A stretch of DNA of 24,389 nt from Silene noctiflora. Taxonomy: Eukaryota; Streptophyta; Magnoliopsida; Caryophyllales; Caryophyllaceae. Each line of letters opens with the position of its first letter. Positions within the stretch are counted from its first letter, which is position 1. The stretch lies in NCBI GenBank assembly GCA_009801015.1, contig VHZZ01006934.1, positions 35,786-60,174 of the forward strand. The letters are read 5' to 3'. The translations under genes were made by a program, and so were the position numbers. This document shows positions 12,201-21,538 of this stretch, piece by piece. The notes under the pieces were generated by a model, which was not told the DNA's origin, did no database searches, and worked only from the letters and a program-made list of their open reading frames with translations.

Positions 12201-13255
12201 AGACTAACTATCTCTTCCATATCCATTTTCCATTTGCAACATTTGTGCAGGAAAGACATTGCAATAGATCATGTGAGAAATGCTTTACAGCCTCTCGGGA
12301 AGGAGGAACTTCGTCGACTTCTTGAATATATTAGAGAATGGAATACCAAGCCAAAGTTGTGTCACGTGGCCAACTCTGTGCTTTTACAGGCTTTCAGTAT
12401 GCATCCACCTACAGACATTGATGAGGTGTGTGTATATCTGTTGTGGGGGAAATCTTATTACTTCATCCTACAATTTGGCTTTGATTTCAAATGAATTTCA
12501 CTGTATTTACATGCACAAGAACAGCGTTTGAGAGCAAGCTATTGATACAATCTAGGTTTCAAAAGGTTCATCCGTATCTTGTATTCTAGGACTGTGTTCA
12601 GAAATATCATCTTTGACTAAGTTTAGATTTTAGATTCTCCAGAGTTGGCAAATAACCCTACACGATAGAGGTTTTCCATTTAGAAAAGAAATTTTTTACC
12701 CAGAAATTCGCCCATAGTAAAATCTATTTCCCCATTTGTGGTAAACTCTAGCAACTTGGTGAGAAAAAAAATCAACCAGAGAAATTAGGGTTTGTATGTT
12801 ATGAGATCTCTTTTTTTTATTGCTTTCATGTATTTCGTTTTATTTATTGTTATTAGGGATATTTGTGACCTTAATGTTTAGCTGTTCCTTTTTTATAAAA
12901 TATACAGGTGAAAGGCATAGGAGAACTTCTTGAAGGGCTCATCCCGTATTCTCAGAGGCACTACAATAGAATCGAAAGGGTAGCAAGAAGCTTATTCTTG
13001 TTAGATTACACTCTTAATGGCATGTCTGTCATTGAACCAGAGGACGATAGTAGAGTACCGAGTAGCACTACTGAACGAAATTTGGATGGGGATAAAGCAT
13101 CTGATGTTCAAGAAGAGACCATCACAGGGAAAACCGAAACAAAGCCCAACAAGAGCTCAAAGAAACGAAAATCTGATAAGTCAAGAAAAACTCCTACCAA
13201 GATGGCTAAAACTTTGCCTAGCACAGAAGCTTCAACCATATCATTGCAGGCATAG
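3225..13255 (+). CDS. TOZ: UTP13/TBL3-type WD40 protein of the SSU processome (TORMOZ orthologue), 14 exons
   Basis: Predicted nucleolar subunit of the U3 snoRNP that acts in 18S pre-rRNA processing; in Arabidopsis the orthologue is needed for embryo cell division (family knowledge). Exons: 3225-3527, 4523-4708, 4818-4967, 6935-7149, 7561-7846, 7952-8086, 8409-8527, 9869-10025, 11091-11337, 11413-11489, 11743-11862, 12017-12147, 12251-12425, 12908-13255. They join in frame to 2649 nt, 882 residues, close to the Arabidopsis protein as I recall it (about 876). Residues 1-665 carry about a dozen WD40 blades, with IRVWDL, VRVWDV, VRAWDL, VNVWDL, VRLWDT, IKLWSV, LKLWSV and INLWND as strand ends, fitting two propellers. 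Residues 666-800 form the Utp13 C-terminal helical domain (LRGQDLENAIVDADYAKA, GIGELLEGLIPYSQRH). The tail is basic and nuclear-signal-like (SSKKRKSDKSRK). The start is the first ATG, with MAAITLPLKKSYRC as the family N terminus. Intron 3 has a GC donor. No disrupting change is seen. Confidence 0.97.
3786..4420. repeat. Degenerate tandem array, ~96-bp unit, in TOZ intron 1
   Basis: Units begin with AGGCTGATTAAACTGAC at 3786, 3881, 3977, 4073 and 4169 (spacings 95, 96, 96, 96). More decayed units begin near 4274 and 4377, and half a degenerate unit precedes the array (about 3742-3785). Each full unit contains CATTTTTCGAGT, a CATTTGAA block and GATAGAGTTATTAGT. Similarity is highest in the middle copies and falls toward both ends. 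The N at 4020 lies inside the array. Confidence 0.9.
5545..6172 (-). mobile_element. 5'-truncated RTE-type LINE fragment in TOZ intron 3
   Basis: Read on the minus strand it opens with ENRLRWFGHVRRRP and continues, across frame changes, with a basic RGRPK-type stretch and finally RAQWREMIHVDF then a stop. This is the end of the reverse-transcriptase ORF of plant RTE-clade LINEs. About 420 bp of AT-rich 3' UTR follow, then a conserved tail (complement of GGTTTGGGGTCGGCTGTCAT) ending GATGTTGTTG. An exact 18-bp direct repeat, ATCGTCTTAGGCTACGAA, flanks it at 5527-5544 and 6173-6190 and is read as the target-site duplication. Only the last part of the element was copied. It is frame-disrupted and not autonomous. 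Confidence 0.85.
6334..6450 (+). mobile_element. SINE-like 3' part (tRNA-derived type) in TOZ intron 3
   Basis: The order GGTCAACC..., CTGTATTTTCAG, GTGAGGTTGCATACATC, CTCTACCCCGCC, GGAGCCTTAGAGGCAC, then a TGTTGTTC-containing end resembles, from memory, the 3' body of plant tRNA-derived SINEs of the Au/TS kind. No tRNA-like A and B boxes are recognisable upstream, so it is probably 5'-truncated. No clear target-site duplication was found and both boundaries are approximate. Confidence 0.5.
8769..9023. repeat. Diverged tandem duplication, ~123-bp unit, in TOZ intron 7
   Basis: GATCAAATGACCGTGCACCA at 8769 recurs as GATCAAATGACAGTGCACTA at 8892. The copies then share a GGGAGGGG/GGTGAGGGG stretch, a GTGAAA block, an AGACTATGAAC/GGACTGTGAAC block and a TCCAACTC end. 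They differ by small indels. This is an old local duplication with no sign of coding. Confidence 0.75.
10163..10601. mobile_element. hAT-like MITE with GGTCGGGT-rich ends, TOZ intron 8
   Basis: The 439-bp element starts TAGAGGTGGCAA and ends TTGCCAGGTCTA, giving 12-bp terminal inverted repeats with two mismatches. It is flanked by the 8-bp direct repeat ATTGTATC (10155-10162 and 10602-10609). Eight-base duplications and YAG-type ends fit the hAT superfamily. Both ends are packed with CGGGTCGGGT-like subterminal repeats on the + strand; the middle (about 10290-10430) is AT-rich. There is no coding capacity, so it is non-autonomous. If the T at each edge is counted in the target, the duplication is 9 bp and a MULE origin is possible. 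Confidence 0.75.
10765..10915. mobile_element. 151-bp hAT-like MITE with 19-bp inverted repeats, TOZ intron 8
   Basis: The left end CATGGTTACCAAATTCGCT (10765-10783) and the complement of the right end (10897-10915) match at 18 of 19 bases. The 8-bp direct repeat GACCAACC flanks it (10757-10764 and 10916-10923). GCGAAT-type words recur inside. It is too small to code and was presumably moved by an hAT transposase elsewhere in the genome. A 9- to 10-bp duplication with shorter ends is an alternative reading that would point to Mutator. Confidence 0.8.
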
Positions 13256-14434
13256 TGATTTTACTTTTTGATAGACATGTTAAATGGGCTGGTCAGGTCG
13301 AGTAAGGCTGTGGTCGGGACATTTCATGGGTATTGTGGTGGTTCGGTTGAGTTCTGGTTTTAGGTAGACACTGGTGTTCATTACCGCGAGTTTTGTGCTC
13401 GGGTCCATTTTTGATAGGTCTTTCATCTGTGTTAGTGTGTCGTTCATGCATGTATTAATCTTCTCGCTAGCAACTTGTAAGTCTACTAACCAGCGGGTCT
13501 GAACTCTGAAGGGTTCTGCTCATTACAAGACAATCAAATGTAACAAACTAGAGAATTAATACCTAACATTTTGAAAATCTTTATTGTTACATTGTTTTTT
13601 GTTTAGTATAAAGAGCAAAAGTGACTACTTCAATGATAACCAATTCTGTGCAGAGTGCAGACATGGCTTGATTATTCAGAAAAGATATCAAAAGGTGGTA
13701 CTCGGATTCTAAGTTCAAAACGGGTATTAACCAAAAATGTGTTGTGTTTGTGGAGGCCTATAGTTCTCTAAACACTCAGGTCAGACATTCTTTCATGTCG
13801 AGATGCAGGTAATTGACTTGAGAGGTAAAGAGTAACCGAATAGATCAATCTGATTTCCTGCATGAATATTGAATACGCAGGGAGATATAGTAGTTTCATA
13901 CCCAATTCCTTTCCAGTATTTTGGAGTCAATTTTGCTCATGTTTCTGAAATAATTGGCACCTTGGGAGTTGTGTTAGTGTGGTGATAGCGGAGAGTGGGC
14001 AGCAATGACGGAGACGACAACTCAACACTAGTGAGACGGTTGATGTTGGTTATCGAAATTTAAGGCGGTGGCACAACTGGCCTCAATTTTCATTGTGGTA
14101 GCTTATGGTGTAGATGGATGTGAAGGGAGGGTGTTATTAGTTAGGTGACACTTGCGCACATAAAACGTCTTTATACGAGAATTTGTTTTTGTTCCCTTCC
14201 ATGTTATCATCGAGTCACGAACGAATGCCCGATGTGTCACCATCAACGAATTCAAATATTAAATCATTGGGTCCGGAAGAATAGGATCTAGTTCAGAGCC
14301 ATACGTCATTTTAATTGATGTAGAAGACCATTTCATAAGCTGCGTGGAGTTTTGATTGATAATTTGGGAGCTCCATGACAACTTTCATTTCATGCTAAGA
14401 ACAACCGCTTACCAATAATCCAACACGAGTGTAA
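13256..14434. other. Shared 3' flank between the convergent TOZ and ABA4 genes
   Basis: About 1.2 kb between the two stop codons (TAG at 13253-13255 on +, TAA at 14437-14435 on -). It must hold both 3' UTRs and polyadenylation sites. No canonical AATAAA in a convincing position was seen for either gene, which is common in plants. No third gene or repeat was recognised. Confidence 0.6.
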
Positions 14435-16808
14435 TTAGACAAGGCCGTCATTGTGTTTACAATTCTGTGGACGATAAGCCATTTTCTTAGTAATCGCGTG
14501 GCTGATGATTCCTATAGGACAGAAAAGCAAGCACAGCGAGACCGAATGTCGAGTTTCAACTTCATTCTCCAGACCATCTTGATAAACTTGCCTGTTAACA
14601 AATAACACAAATGAGGCAAATAATAAACCCGCATCTTTATCATACTCGCATATTGTCTTCTCCACTGCATAAGGGTCAGTCTGAGACCAGCTTGATTCAG
14701 GTCGGACTGGGTCAATTTGGGCCATGGCTCATATTCAGCCTTTTTCTATAAAGTTCAGCCAAAATCAGGCTGGTCAGTTTCGCTAGATATACTCTTAGAT
14801 AGTAAATCCATCAAAGGGTGATACTCCTAATCTGGATTTGGAAGTCATCCATAAAAAAAACTGTCATTTGTGGCTCCTTTTACCTCAAAATAAATAAAGA
14901 AAAATATTTAAACAGCCGAAAGCCATGCTAGTTATGAGATCTGAGAATAGTGAATGACCTTGCTGCAAAGAGATCGACCACCAACAAATGAATCCAAGCA
15001 GATGCTAGAGTCATCTCACTTGAGAACATTTTCGCTATACCCTGGAGCTGAACACCAGCAATAAGATGCAAAACAATAAGATTGTAAATTAATGACTAAA
15101 TAACCAAAAAACAACATATTTGGTTTTCCCTTTTACATCATTACATATCCGTTCATTGTTTGTTTTGTACATCCTTGGCTACTCTTGATGCTGGTTTCTT
15201 GCAACCTACAGTTTTTGGTGTGGTGATTATAACTATAGCCCCCCTTCTTTCATGCTTGAATAAAACTACTTTTCGGATAAAAAAAAAGGGTTATAATAAA
15301 AGTATGCTAATCAAACTAACCTCAGGCAACCAGTATTTACTGGCAAACATCAAGCGTATGGTGTCCGGTGTCCATGAAAGCCACAGAAGATATGAGTACA
15401 GTAGTCCAAGCACTACGTACGGTAGGCTACTTTTCATTGTTTTCTTAGTCTGCAGATAAATTCAGAATAATCTGATAATTTCTTCAAAGGTACGCACAAT
15501 ACAACCCCGAATGGGTAAAAGGGCAAAAGGGGAAATTCAGTGAAAGATAACGTAATTTTCACCAGTGAAAAAACAGTGTGTAAAACTTACTAGTTCAGCT
15601 TTTGGAGCTGCTAGCATGAGAGTATAAAAGGGGAGGACGGCTGCAGTCCCTAAGGTGAATACACTACTAGCAATTTGAGAATTTGACAACCCTGCAGTAA
15701 CATACAGTTTTTTGTGTTATTAAAAAGCGAGACTTCAAAACAACCATTATCGAGTTATAATAAAGATGCATAATAGAAGGAACAAATTTTTTCAATGTAT
15801 ATACAATTTATGAGTGTTGCCCGTGAAACAGTTCGATATCATTCCAGGGTAAACCAGCACACAAGTCCCGGAATAACTGTTCAAAGACTCAAAGGCATAA
15901 AGGTCTGGGAGTAGAGTGAGTATGTTGTTCAGTTGTTGACAACAAATGCATTTAAAAAATCTTGACTTGAACCTGTCAATCCTCGGATGTTTTAACCAAC
16001 TTTGTATCACAATACTTGCTGATTGAGGATGACAGTTGTTGAGTCCAATTCAGAACTAGACAGATTTAATCCAAGATAAAAATAATCCAGTTCATATTAC
16101 TATCAGTATAATCCAGGTTGGATTTTCGATCAAGTTTTGGAACGGATTTGGGGTTGAGAACTTGTGAATTTCTAGATTGGACTGAGTTTTGTTTGGAAAG
16201 GCGATCCTATCAGAATTCGAGTAGGCTTGGGATGAATTCGATTTATTGTATGCCATTGACCGTATTACGGGTCCTAACTGTCAGAACATGCAAATGCCTA
16301 AGTTCTTGACCCTAAAGCTAATGATGCAAAAAAGATAAGACATACTTGGTATAAGCATGAAATGTATCGCTCATGATATGTAATGGAGAAAGCTTACATG
16401 AACGACAAACTGAAGACTTCCGCGATAGAATGCATTTTTCGACGCCAGGTCTAACTATGATTCTAAGACCTCCCGGGAAAGACCAGTTATGCTTTACAAT
16501 TGCTGTACTCTGGGATCCGAGAGTGAAACTTGTATCCAATTTAATCTTATGATGGTGTATGCACATTAGGCTATGACTATGAATCTACACACACACACAC
16601 AAAAAAAAAACCCAATTCAACAACTATAAAATCATCCAAACAGAAATCTGAAAACTTACTGGGAAATTGATCATTATTAAGTAAAGTTCTTAATCATGGA
16701 ATTGAAGGGAAACAAAACCAGGATACACATAAAAACATAAAATTGAAGGCAGAAAGTAGGTACCTTTGGGGTGATGTGAGGATAAGCAAAGCAAGAAGAT
16801 AAGGCCAT
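14435..16808 (-). CDS. ABA4: ABA4-family chloroplast membrane protein (neoxanthin synthesis, DUF4281), 6 exons
   Basis: Required in plants for converting violaxanthin to neoxanthin, a precursor of abscisic acid, in chloroplast membranes (family knowledge). Exons on the minus strand, 5' to 3': 16808-16764, 16584-16398, 15691-15591, 15449-15321, 15047-14959, 14591-14435. They join in frame to 708 nt, 235 residues; Arabidopsis ABA4 is about 220. Residues 1-77 are a poorly conserved, Ser-rich transit-peptide-like region starting [15 protein letters not shown]. The core is strongly family-like: [20 protein letters not shown] (80-99), [20 protein letters not shown] (121-140), [20 protein letters not shown] (161-180), [20 protein letters not shown] (196-215). 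Four hydrophobic segments lie near 84-106, 121-137, 166-182 and 200-216. All introns are GT-AG (donors gtacct, gtaagc, gtaagt, gttagt, gtcatt). Exon 1 is the least certain: it is only 45 nt and was chosen for its ATG context, phase-0 donor and the TATA-like box upstream. The gene converges on TOZ. Confidence 0.94.
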
Positions 16809-16883
16809 AGTGCAATGAGCTGAAAAAAACACAGAGAAAGAGTACAAATTTCCAAGAAATGTTGTCTAATAATGAATGAATGA

Positions 16884-16893
16884 ATTATATAAA
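16884..16893 (-). promoter_or_regulatory. Candidate TATA box of ABA4
   Basis: On the minus strand the sequence reads TTTATATAAT about 80 bp upstream of the ABA4 ATG (16808). A start site around 16855 would leave a leader of roughly 50 nt that contains the pyrimidine-rich stretch just before the ATG. Position and sequence are typical, but the surrounding DNA is AT-rich and chance matches are common. Confidence 0.4.
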
Positions 16894-18376
16894 CACAAAA
16901 ATCTAAAAAATGCCCACTTAAATATGTTACTCTTAAATTTTATGATAATTGGGTTGACATCATCATTATCTACAAGGGAGATATGTTGGAGACTTGATCA
17001 TCTTCCTGACATTGAAGGAAACAAGTAAAAATGGCACAAAGCCTACAAATGATGTTTGTTGGTCCTGCTTTTGCTCACATGAGATTTCATGTGTCATTGT
17101 ATCAAATCCCATGTGGATTTATTTTGTTTGATTCACTAGACTATAACTTTTTAGGCAGATTTGTATAGTACGCAAAAACTTATCTACGTTTAATGATTAT
17201 GATTGAGTGAAAAGGTGAGCGAAATGTTCCGTATTTTCTCACTTATCAGGTTCGTATTTGCTCCGTAGTGTATATATTTAATGTACTAAACACATTTGTC
17301 ATATTTAATATTGTAAATATGGACAATGGGGAGGGGGGGTGAAGTGAATCCTAAAGGTGAGCTTTTTACCTTGACTTTATATTTACAACAACCCCTTGGA
17401 AATTTCTGAAGAAATTCATGCGTAAACATGATGATTTAGTAATTATTTGGTATTGTCTGTGATGATGAAGAATAATAAAGAATAGGGGGAATTCAGATAG
17501 AAAGACAACTTCTTGCAATATTATGAGTTTATGAATGAATGAGTAAGTACGATTTTGGATACAATCATCCTTATATAGAATATATAAATTGACTTTAACA
17601 ATTTTGACTTGTAGTTCAGACATTTCTAGTTCATACAAGAGTCTGCTCAACCAGTTCTTAAGGATCTGTATTCAACTCCAGCAAACGATAGGACATTGTC
17701 CAGTATTTATTCGATTTTCCAGGAAATTAAAGAGCCACCAATGATAAATAAGAAAGCCACTTACAAACTTCCTTGTATGCAAGCATGCAGCCTAATCTGC
17801 TTCACAGAAGCCTAAAAATAATCTTGTGTTAAGAAAAATTTCCCGAGTAATGTTCTTTGAAAAGTATTTCAGAACATGTATTGCAGCTCTCCAATGTTGT
17901 TCTCTAGAAAATGTCATATACTGACTCAGATGTTGAATAACAAAAGATGTGTTGAATAGCAAAAGATATGCCAGCCCTTGTGTTGGTTAGGTAGTTCATT
18001 TTACCAACTAAATTTCTCTAATCTTGTGAATTATCAATCAAATTCCCAGTTTCAGCATCCAGGATAAGTGATATCCGCGTTTTCAAGGGTTTTTTTGTTG
18101 TTAGACATCTTAGCTCCGTTTTGTACAAGATTTATTTGAGAAATTTTGTGTTAGGTTCCCCCAGAAATGGCCCCATTTGTTTGGGGGTAAAGCTATATGA
18201 GACTTGATTAATCGAATGAATGTGTGACTAAAATGCTTGACTTGAGTGTATGGGCGTGAGATCCTTGTATTGTTCGCGTTTTTGTTGATTCCACTTCAAA
18301 GACATGTATTAAACGTAGCCTTGGGAGGGGGAGTCCCCGTGATGTTTAAGTCAGTCTATGCTTCTCTTTGCGCTGA
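16894..18376. other. ABA4 upstream flank, no gene recognised
   Basis: AT-rich intergenic DNA upstream of ABA4 on its minus-strand side. It has a short G-run (17330-17340) and scattered short open frames, none resembling a protein family. Any ABA4 regulatory sites beyond the TATA-like box are not identifiable by eye. Confidence 0.5.
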
Positions 18377-18387
18377 CCAAATTACTT

Positions 18388-18789
18388 GTGAGAATTTATT
18401 CGTGTCGACTAATAGTAGAGAGGTAAAGTGAAATAACTTAGAGAGTGGAGAATTAGTTACCTTCTCTAATGAACAGTACAGAGTATTTATAGTGTGTACT
18501 TGCACGCGTATGGTTGCACACATGACAGGTCCACATGTCCCAACTGCACTTCTGATCGATTGGTTAGAGAGAGCTAGCTCAATTTCTCGTGAGAACTTAT
18601 TCGTGTTGACTAATAGTAGAGAGGTAAAGTTAAGTAGCTTAGAGAGTGGAAAATTAGTTACCTTCTCTAGTGAATAATGAAGGGTATTTCTAGTGTGTAC
18701 TTGTACGTGCATGGTTTCACACCTAACAGGTTCATATGCCCCGTTTGTACTTCTGATGGATTGGTTAGAGAGAGATGGCTCAAATGGCA
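18388..18789. repeat. Tandem duplication of a 201-bp unit
   Basis: GTGAGAATTTATTCGTG at 18388 recurs as GTGAGAACTTATTCGTG at 18589. Both copies run through ACTAATAGTAGAGAGGTAAA, TTAGAGAGTGG, TTAGTTACCTTCTCTA, GTGTGTACTTG, CTTCTGAT and GATTGGTTAGAGAGAG. The period is exactly 201, a multiple of three, so a minus-strand frame (18790-18356) stays open through both copies. On the minus strand copy 1 contains CACTATAAATACTC, a TATA-like box. It could be part of an unrecognised element such as an LTR edge. Confidence 0.85.
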
Positions 18790-18959
18790 AGTCTCAAGGT
18801 GTACGGTCATAGGTCTCAAACAGGTTGGTTGGAAATGTCTGGTCCGCAAGGTCAACTTTTTATTGGCATTTCTCGTACTTTGTCGAGAAAATATAGTATA
18901 TATATACGAACGACTCTATAGCACGGTCCGTACGAGCCTTATTAATTGTGTGACTCATA

Positions 18960-19220
18960 ACAAGTACTACTATTCTTACTACCACTACTCTTGTCGTTCC
19001 TACTACTGTTATTACTATTTTTTTTTTATTATTACTCTTATTGTTATTGTTATTGTCGTTATTATTAATGTGATTTTTGTTATCGTTGTTTTTACTGCGG
19101 CTGCTACTACTATTACTACTACTGTTGTTGTTGTTGTTGTTGCCAATTGTACTACTACTGCTGTTACTATTATTATTGTGTATCAATATCATTTTCATAT
19201 TTATTATTATTATCCTCAAA
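18960..19220. repeat. Imperfect trinucleotide tract (ACT/ATT/GTT)
   Basis: About 260 bp of pyrimidine-led triplets: TACTAC, TTATTA, GTTATT and (GTT)n runs, with a T-run at 19019-19027. The triplet structure creates long but meaningless open frames on both strands that encode Ser/Asn or Val/Ile/Leu strings. Low-complexity DNA, not a gene. Confidence 0.85.
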
Positions 19221-20036
19221 TTTTCAATTCTTATAAGTTTCATTCATTTCACTTTAGTTCAAGTCGATTAAATTATGTTTAAATCAGATTAGGTAAATCT
19301 ACCTTAGTTCATAGGATTTCGGTCTAAAAGATCAAAATTTTAAACACCTAATTCATCGGTTTGGAATACGAGTCGGTGAAAATTTTTAACGAGCCTAACT
19401 CATGCAATTGATCTTTAAGAAACGTAGTTCGTTAGTATTCCCATATCCTCCATGTGTCTTGGTCAATAATTATATACTTCCATTTTTGAGTGTATTATTC
19501 CATCGTTATCTATTTCCTTTTTAATCAAGTTTGAGTGGTTGAAAGCTAGCCACATGGGTTGCTAGACAATTGTTAGTCCCTTCTCTAAACCTTTGTGCAA
19601 AAAGCATTAGATAACAATTCACCGGAGCGAGAGGAGTATTTTCGTTTCTGGCTTCTTGTTTATGGGATATCTGTCTTACCATTAAAATAAATTGCTTATA
19701 TAGTTGAACAATTTTTTAAAATAATGCTCAAAAATATGTATTTTTCGTTTTGGGTTGGTTTTGAAATTATTATTTTTTAAATAGTGTCCACATAGGATCG
19801 AACTTCTAATCGTAGAACACGGGAGAGACACGTCATTTGCAATGGTGTGTTTAATGTAAAAGCCCGATATGAAAAAAAAGGATATGAGAACACGCCATTA
19901 TGAGTAGTGGTTTTATTTCTGTACTCTTTTCTCTTTGCTCCATTCCCTACAACTCTGCACATGGCCCATCACCTTCACTACCATAGCCCTTAGAAGGCGT
20001 GTCAATCAAATCAATTTGATTAAATAATAAAGGTAT
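19221..20036. other. Intergenic DNA between the trinucleotide tract and the LTR cluster
   Basis: No gene was recognised. A small hairpin-capable cluster lies at about 19828-19900 (ACACGTCATT-TGC-AATGGTGTGT and a later AACACGCCATT). The rest is AT-rich and featureless by eye. Confidence 0.5.
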
Positions 20037-20099
20037 TGATAGGTTATCTCACACCTAACAAAAATACTCTAAACTTGGCTAACAAATGAATGTAGTAAG

Positions 20100-21538
20100 T
20101 GATAAGTGCATAATTTATATACTTTAACCCCTTATATTAGCTCCATTTTTCATGCCATTTAGCACTTATCATAGTGTTTTCGAGCTAATATTGTATTTCT
20201 AGTTACATTTGCTTGTCTTAACATGTTTTGTAGGAAATTAAGCTTTTAGGAGCTAAAAACTACTAAATGTGCATGTTAGAATACAAGGCTAAGTCAAGAG
20301 CTAAAATTGGACCAAGCATGGAGTTGTGCATGAGTTTTTGCATGGAAATTCAATGGATCAATGAGGAAATATAAAATGAAGTCAATGCAAAGTCAAGCCC
20401 AAGAATCAAAGTCCAAATTAAATTAGAAGCTTAGGATTCCAATTGCTCACACAAGCTAAGGAAAAATGCAATTAACCGGGTGATTAATCGCATCATTAAC
20501 ACCCAACATTGGATGCCATTTGCAATTAAGGACGGAATTAAGAGATAATATGAAGAACATCACGACCCCGATCGGGGTTGGGTGTCCCCGATCGGGGACG
20601 CAACCTCTTAATTTCATCCGTTACTCTTACATTTTCCTATAAATACTAAGCTTTGTATGATCATTCGACACACTTCCTACATATATTTCTCATATTATTC
20701 TCTCTAAAATTCTAGTAGTTAGTTTAGTTTAGTGTAGATTTAGTTTAGATTAGCTTTGTTACATTTTAATCATTTAACATTTCCAAGTTCATTTCAATTC
20801 AAGTTATTGTTCTTAATTTCCAAGTTCTTCCATTTCCTTATTGTTCTTCATTTCAATTACGGTAATCTTTTTTAGTTTAAATTTTATTTATGTTATTCAT
20901 TTTGCAGTTTACATTTCATTTACAAGTTTCATGTTAGTTTATAGTTTTTTATATTATGTTTGCATTTCCATTTAGCATTTCCAATTGTTATCTTTTTAAT
21001 ATGAGTAGTTAGATTTGTAGTCTAGGGATTAGGGGAGTCATGTTAAATTGATAATAAAATATGTTGTAAATTGGTGAATAAGATTATTGATCACATTCTA
21101 TGATTAAATATGTTATACAATCTATAAGTCGAGAGGCACGGATTTGTATTAGAACTAGCATGTTGTAGTAGATCGACCTAACTCATAATGAGAGCTTGTT
21201 AGGACCCGATTTAAGGCCGATGCTAAAAGTGAAAGCTGGGTGTCGTTAGGCCTAGATGATTATTTGTGTCTACTAGTTTATCAACTATTTGAATATCAAT
21301 TTACATGTATGAACCGAACTTCCTAGACGACTTCTATTTTATTGTTTGCATTTTTATATTTTCACTTTTTACCAATCAATCAATCAACCCCCGTAATTTG
21401 TGACCGACCAAGGTAAAATTCTATTCATCACAACTAATTAGCAACCACCTAGCTCTCCGTGGATTCGACCCCTAAATACTACATTCATTTGTTGTTGATA
21501 GGGAATTTATTTTTGCATAGGTTAACGATGACCTATCA
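20100..21538 (+). mobile_element. Solo LTR, probably Ty3/Gypsy-type, inserted into an older LTR
   Basis: The 1439-bp unit begins TGATAAGTGCATAA and ends GATGACCTATCA, with the TG...CA ends of an LTR. It is flanked by the 5-bp direct repeat GTAAG (20095-20099 and 21539-21543). It has no internal region, primer-binding site or coding sequence, so it is a solo LTR left by recombination. A promoter-like TATAAATA (20638-20645) lies inside. The 3' part carries GTGGATTCGACCCC, which I associate with Athila/Tat-like LTRs; the family is tentative. It is younger than the LTR it interrupts, and its intact target duplication suggests modest age. Confidence 0.8.
20566..20597. repeat. Pair of 12-bp palindromes CCCCGATCGGGG, 20 bp apart
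   Basis: Two perfect copies at 20566-20577 and 20586-20597 lie inside the solo LTR, 40 bp before its TATA-like box. A single copy sits at 22689-22700 in the older LTR, 42 bp before that element's TATA-like box on the minus strand. A site for a dimeric DNA-binding protein is one inference. Confidence 0.7.

Noticed and set aside
14512-14725. Minus-strand open frames starting [12 protein letters not shown] and [10 protein letters not shown]
   Set aside because: The first is ABA4 intron 5 reading into exon 6, and the second is a shifted frame of the same stretch. The true exon begins at 14591 after an AG acceptor.
16318-16566. Separate small gene starting [10 protein letters not shown] on the minus strand
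   Set aside because: It is ABA4 exon 2 plus read-through into intron 2. The exon extends upstream to 16584, and its frame joins exons 1 and 3.
17366-17650. 94-residue minus-strand open frame upstream of ABA4
   Set aside because: No recognisable domain, AT-driven codon content and no splice-linked continuation; treated as chance.
18677-19282. 201-residue plus-strand open frame and its minus-strand mirror (18860-19243)
   Set aside because: Most of the length comes from the trinucleotide tract and encodes Tyr/Val/Ile or Ser/Asn strings; no domain or start context supports a gene.
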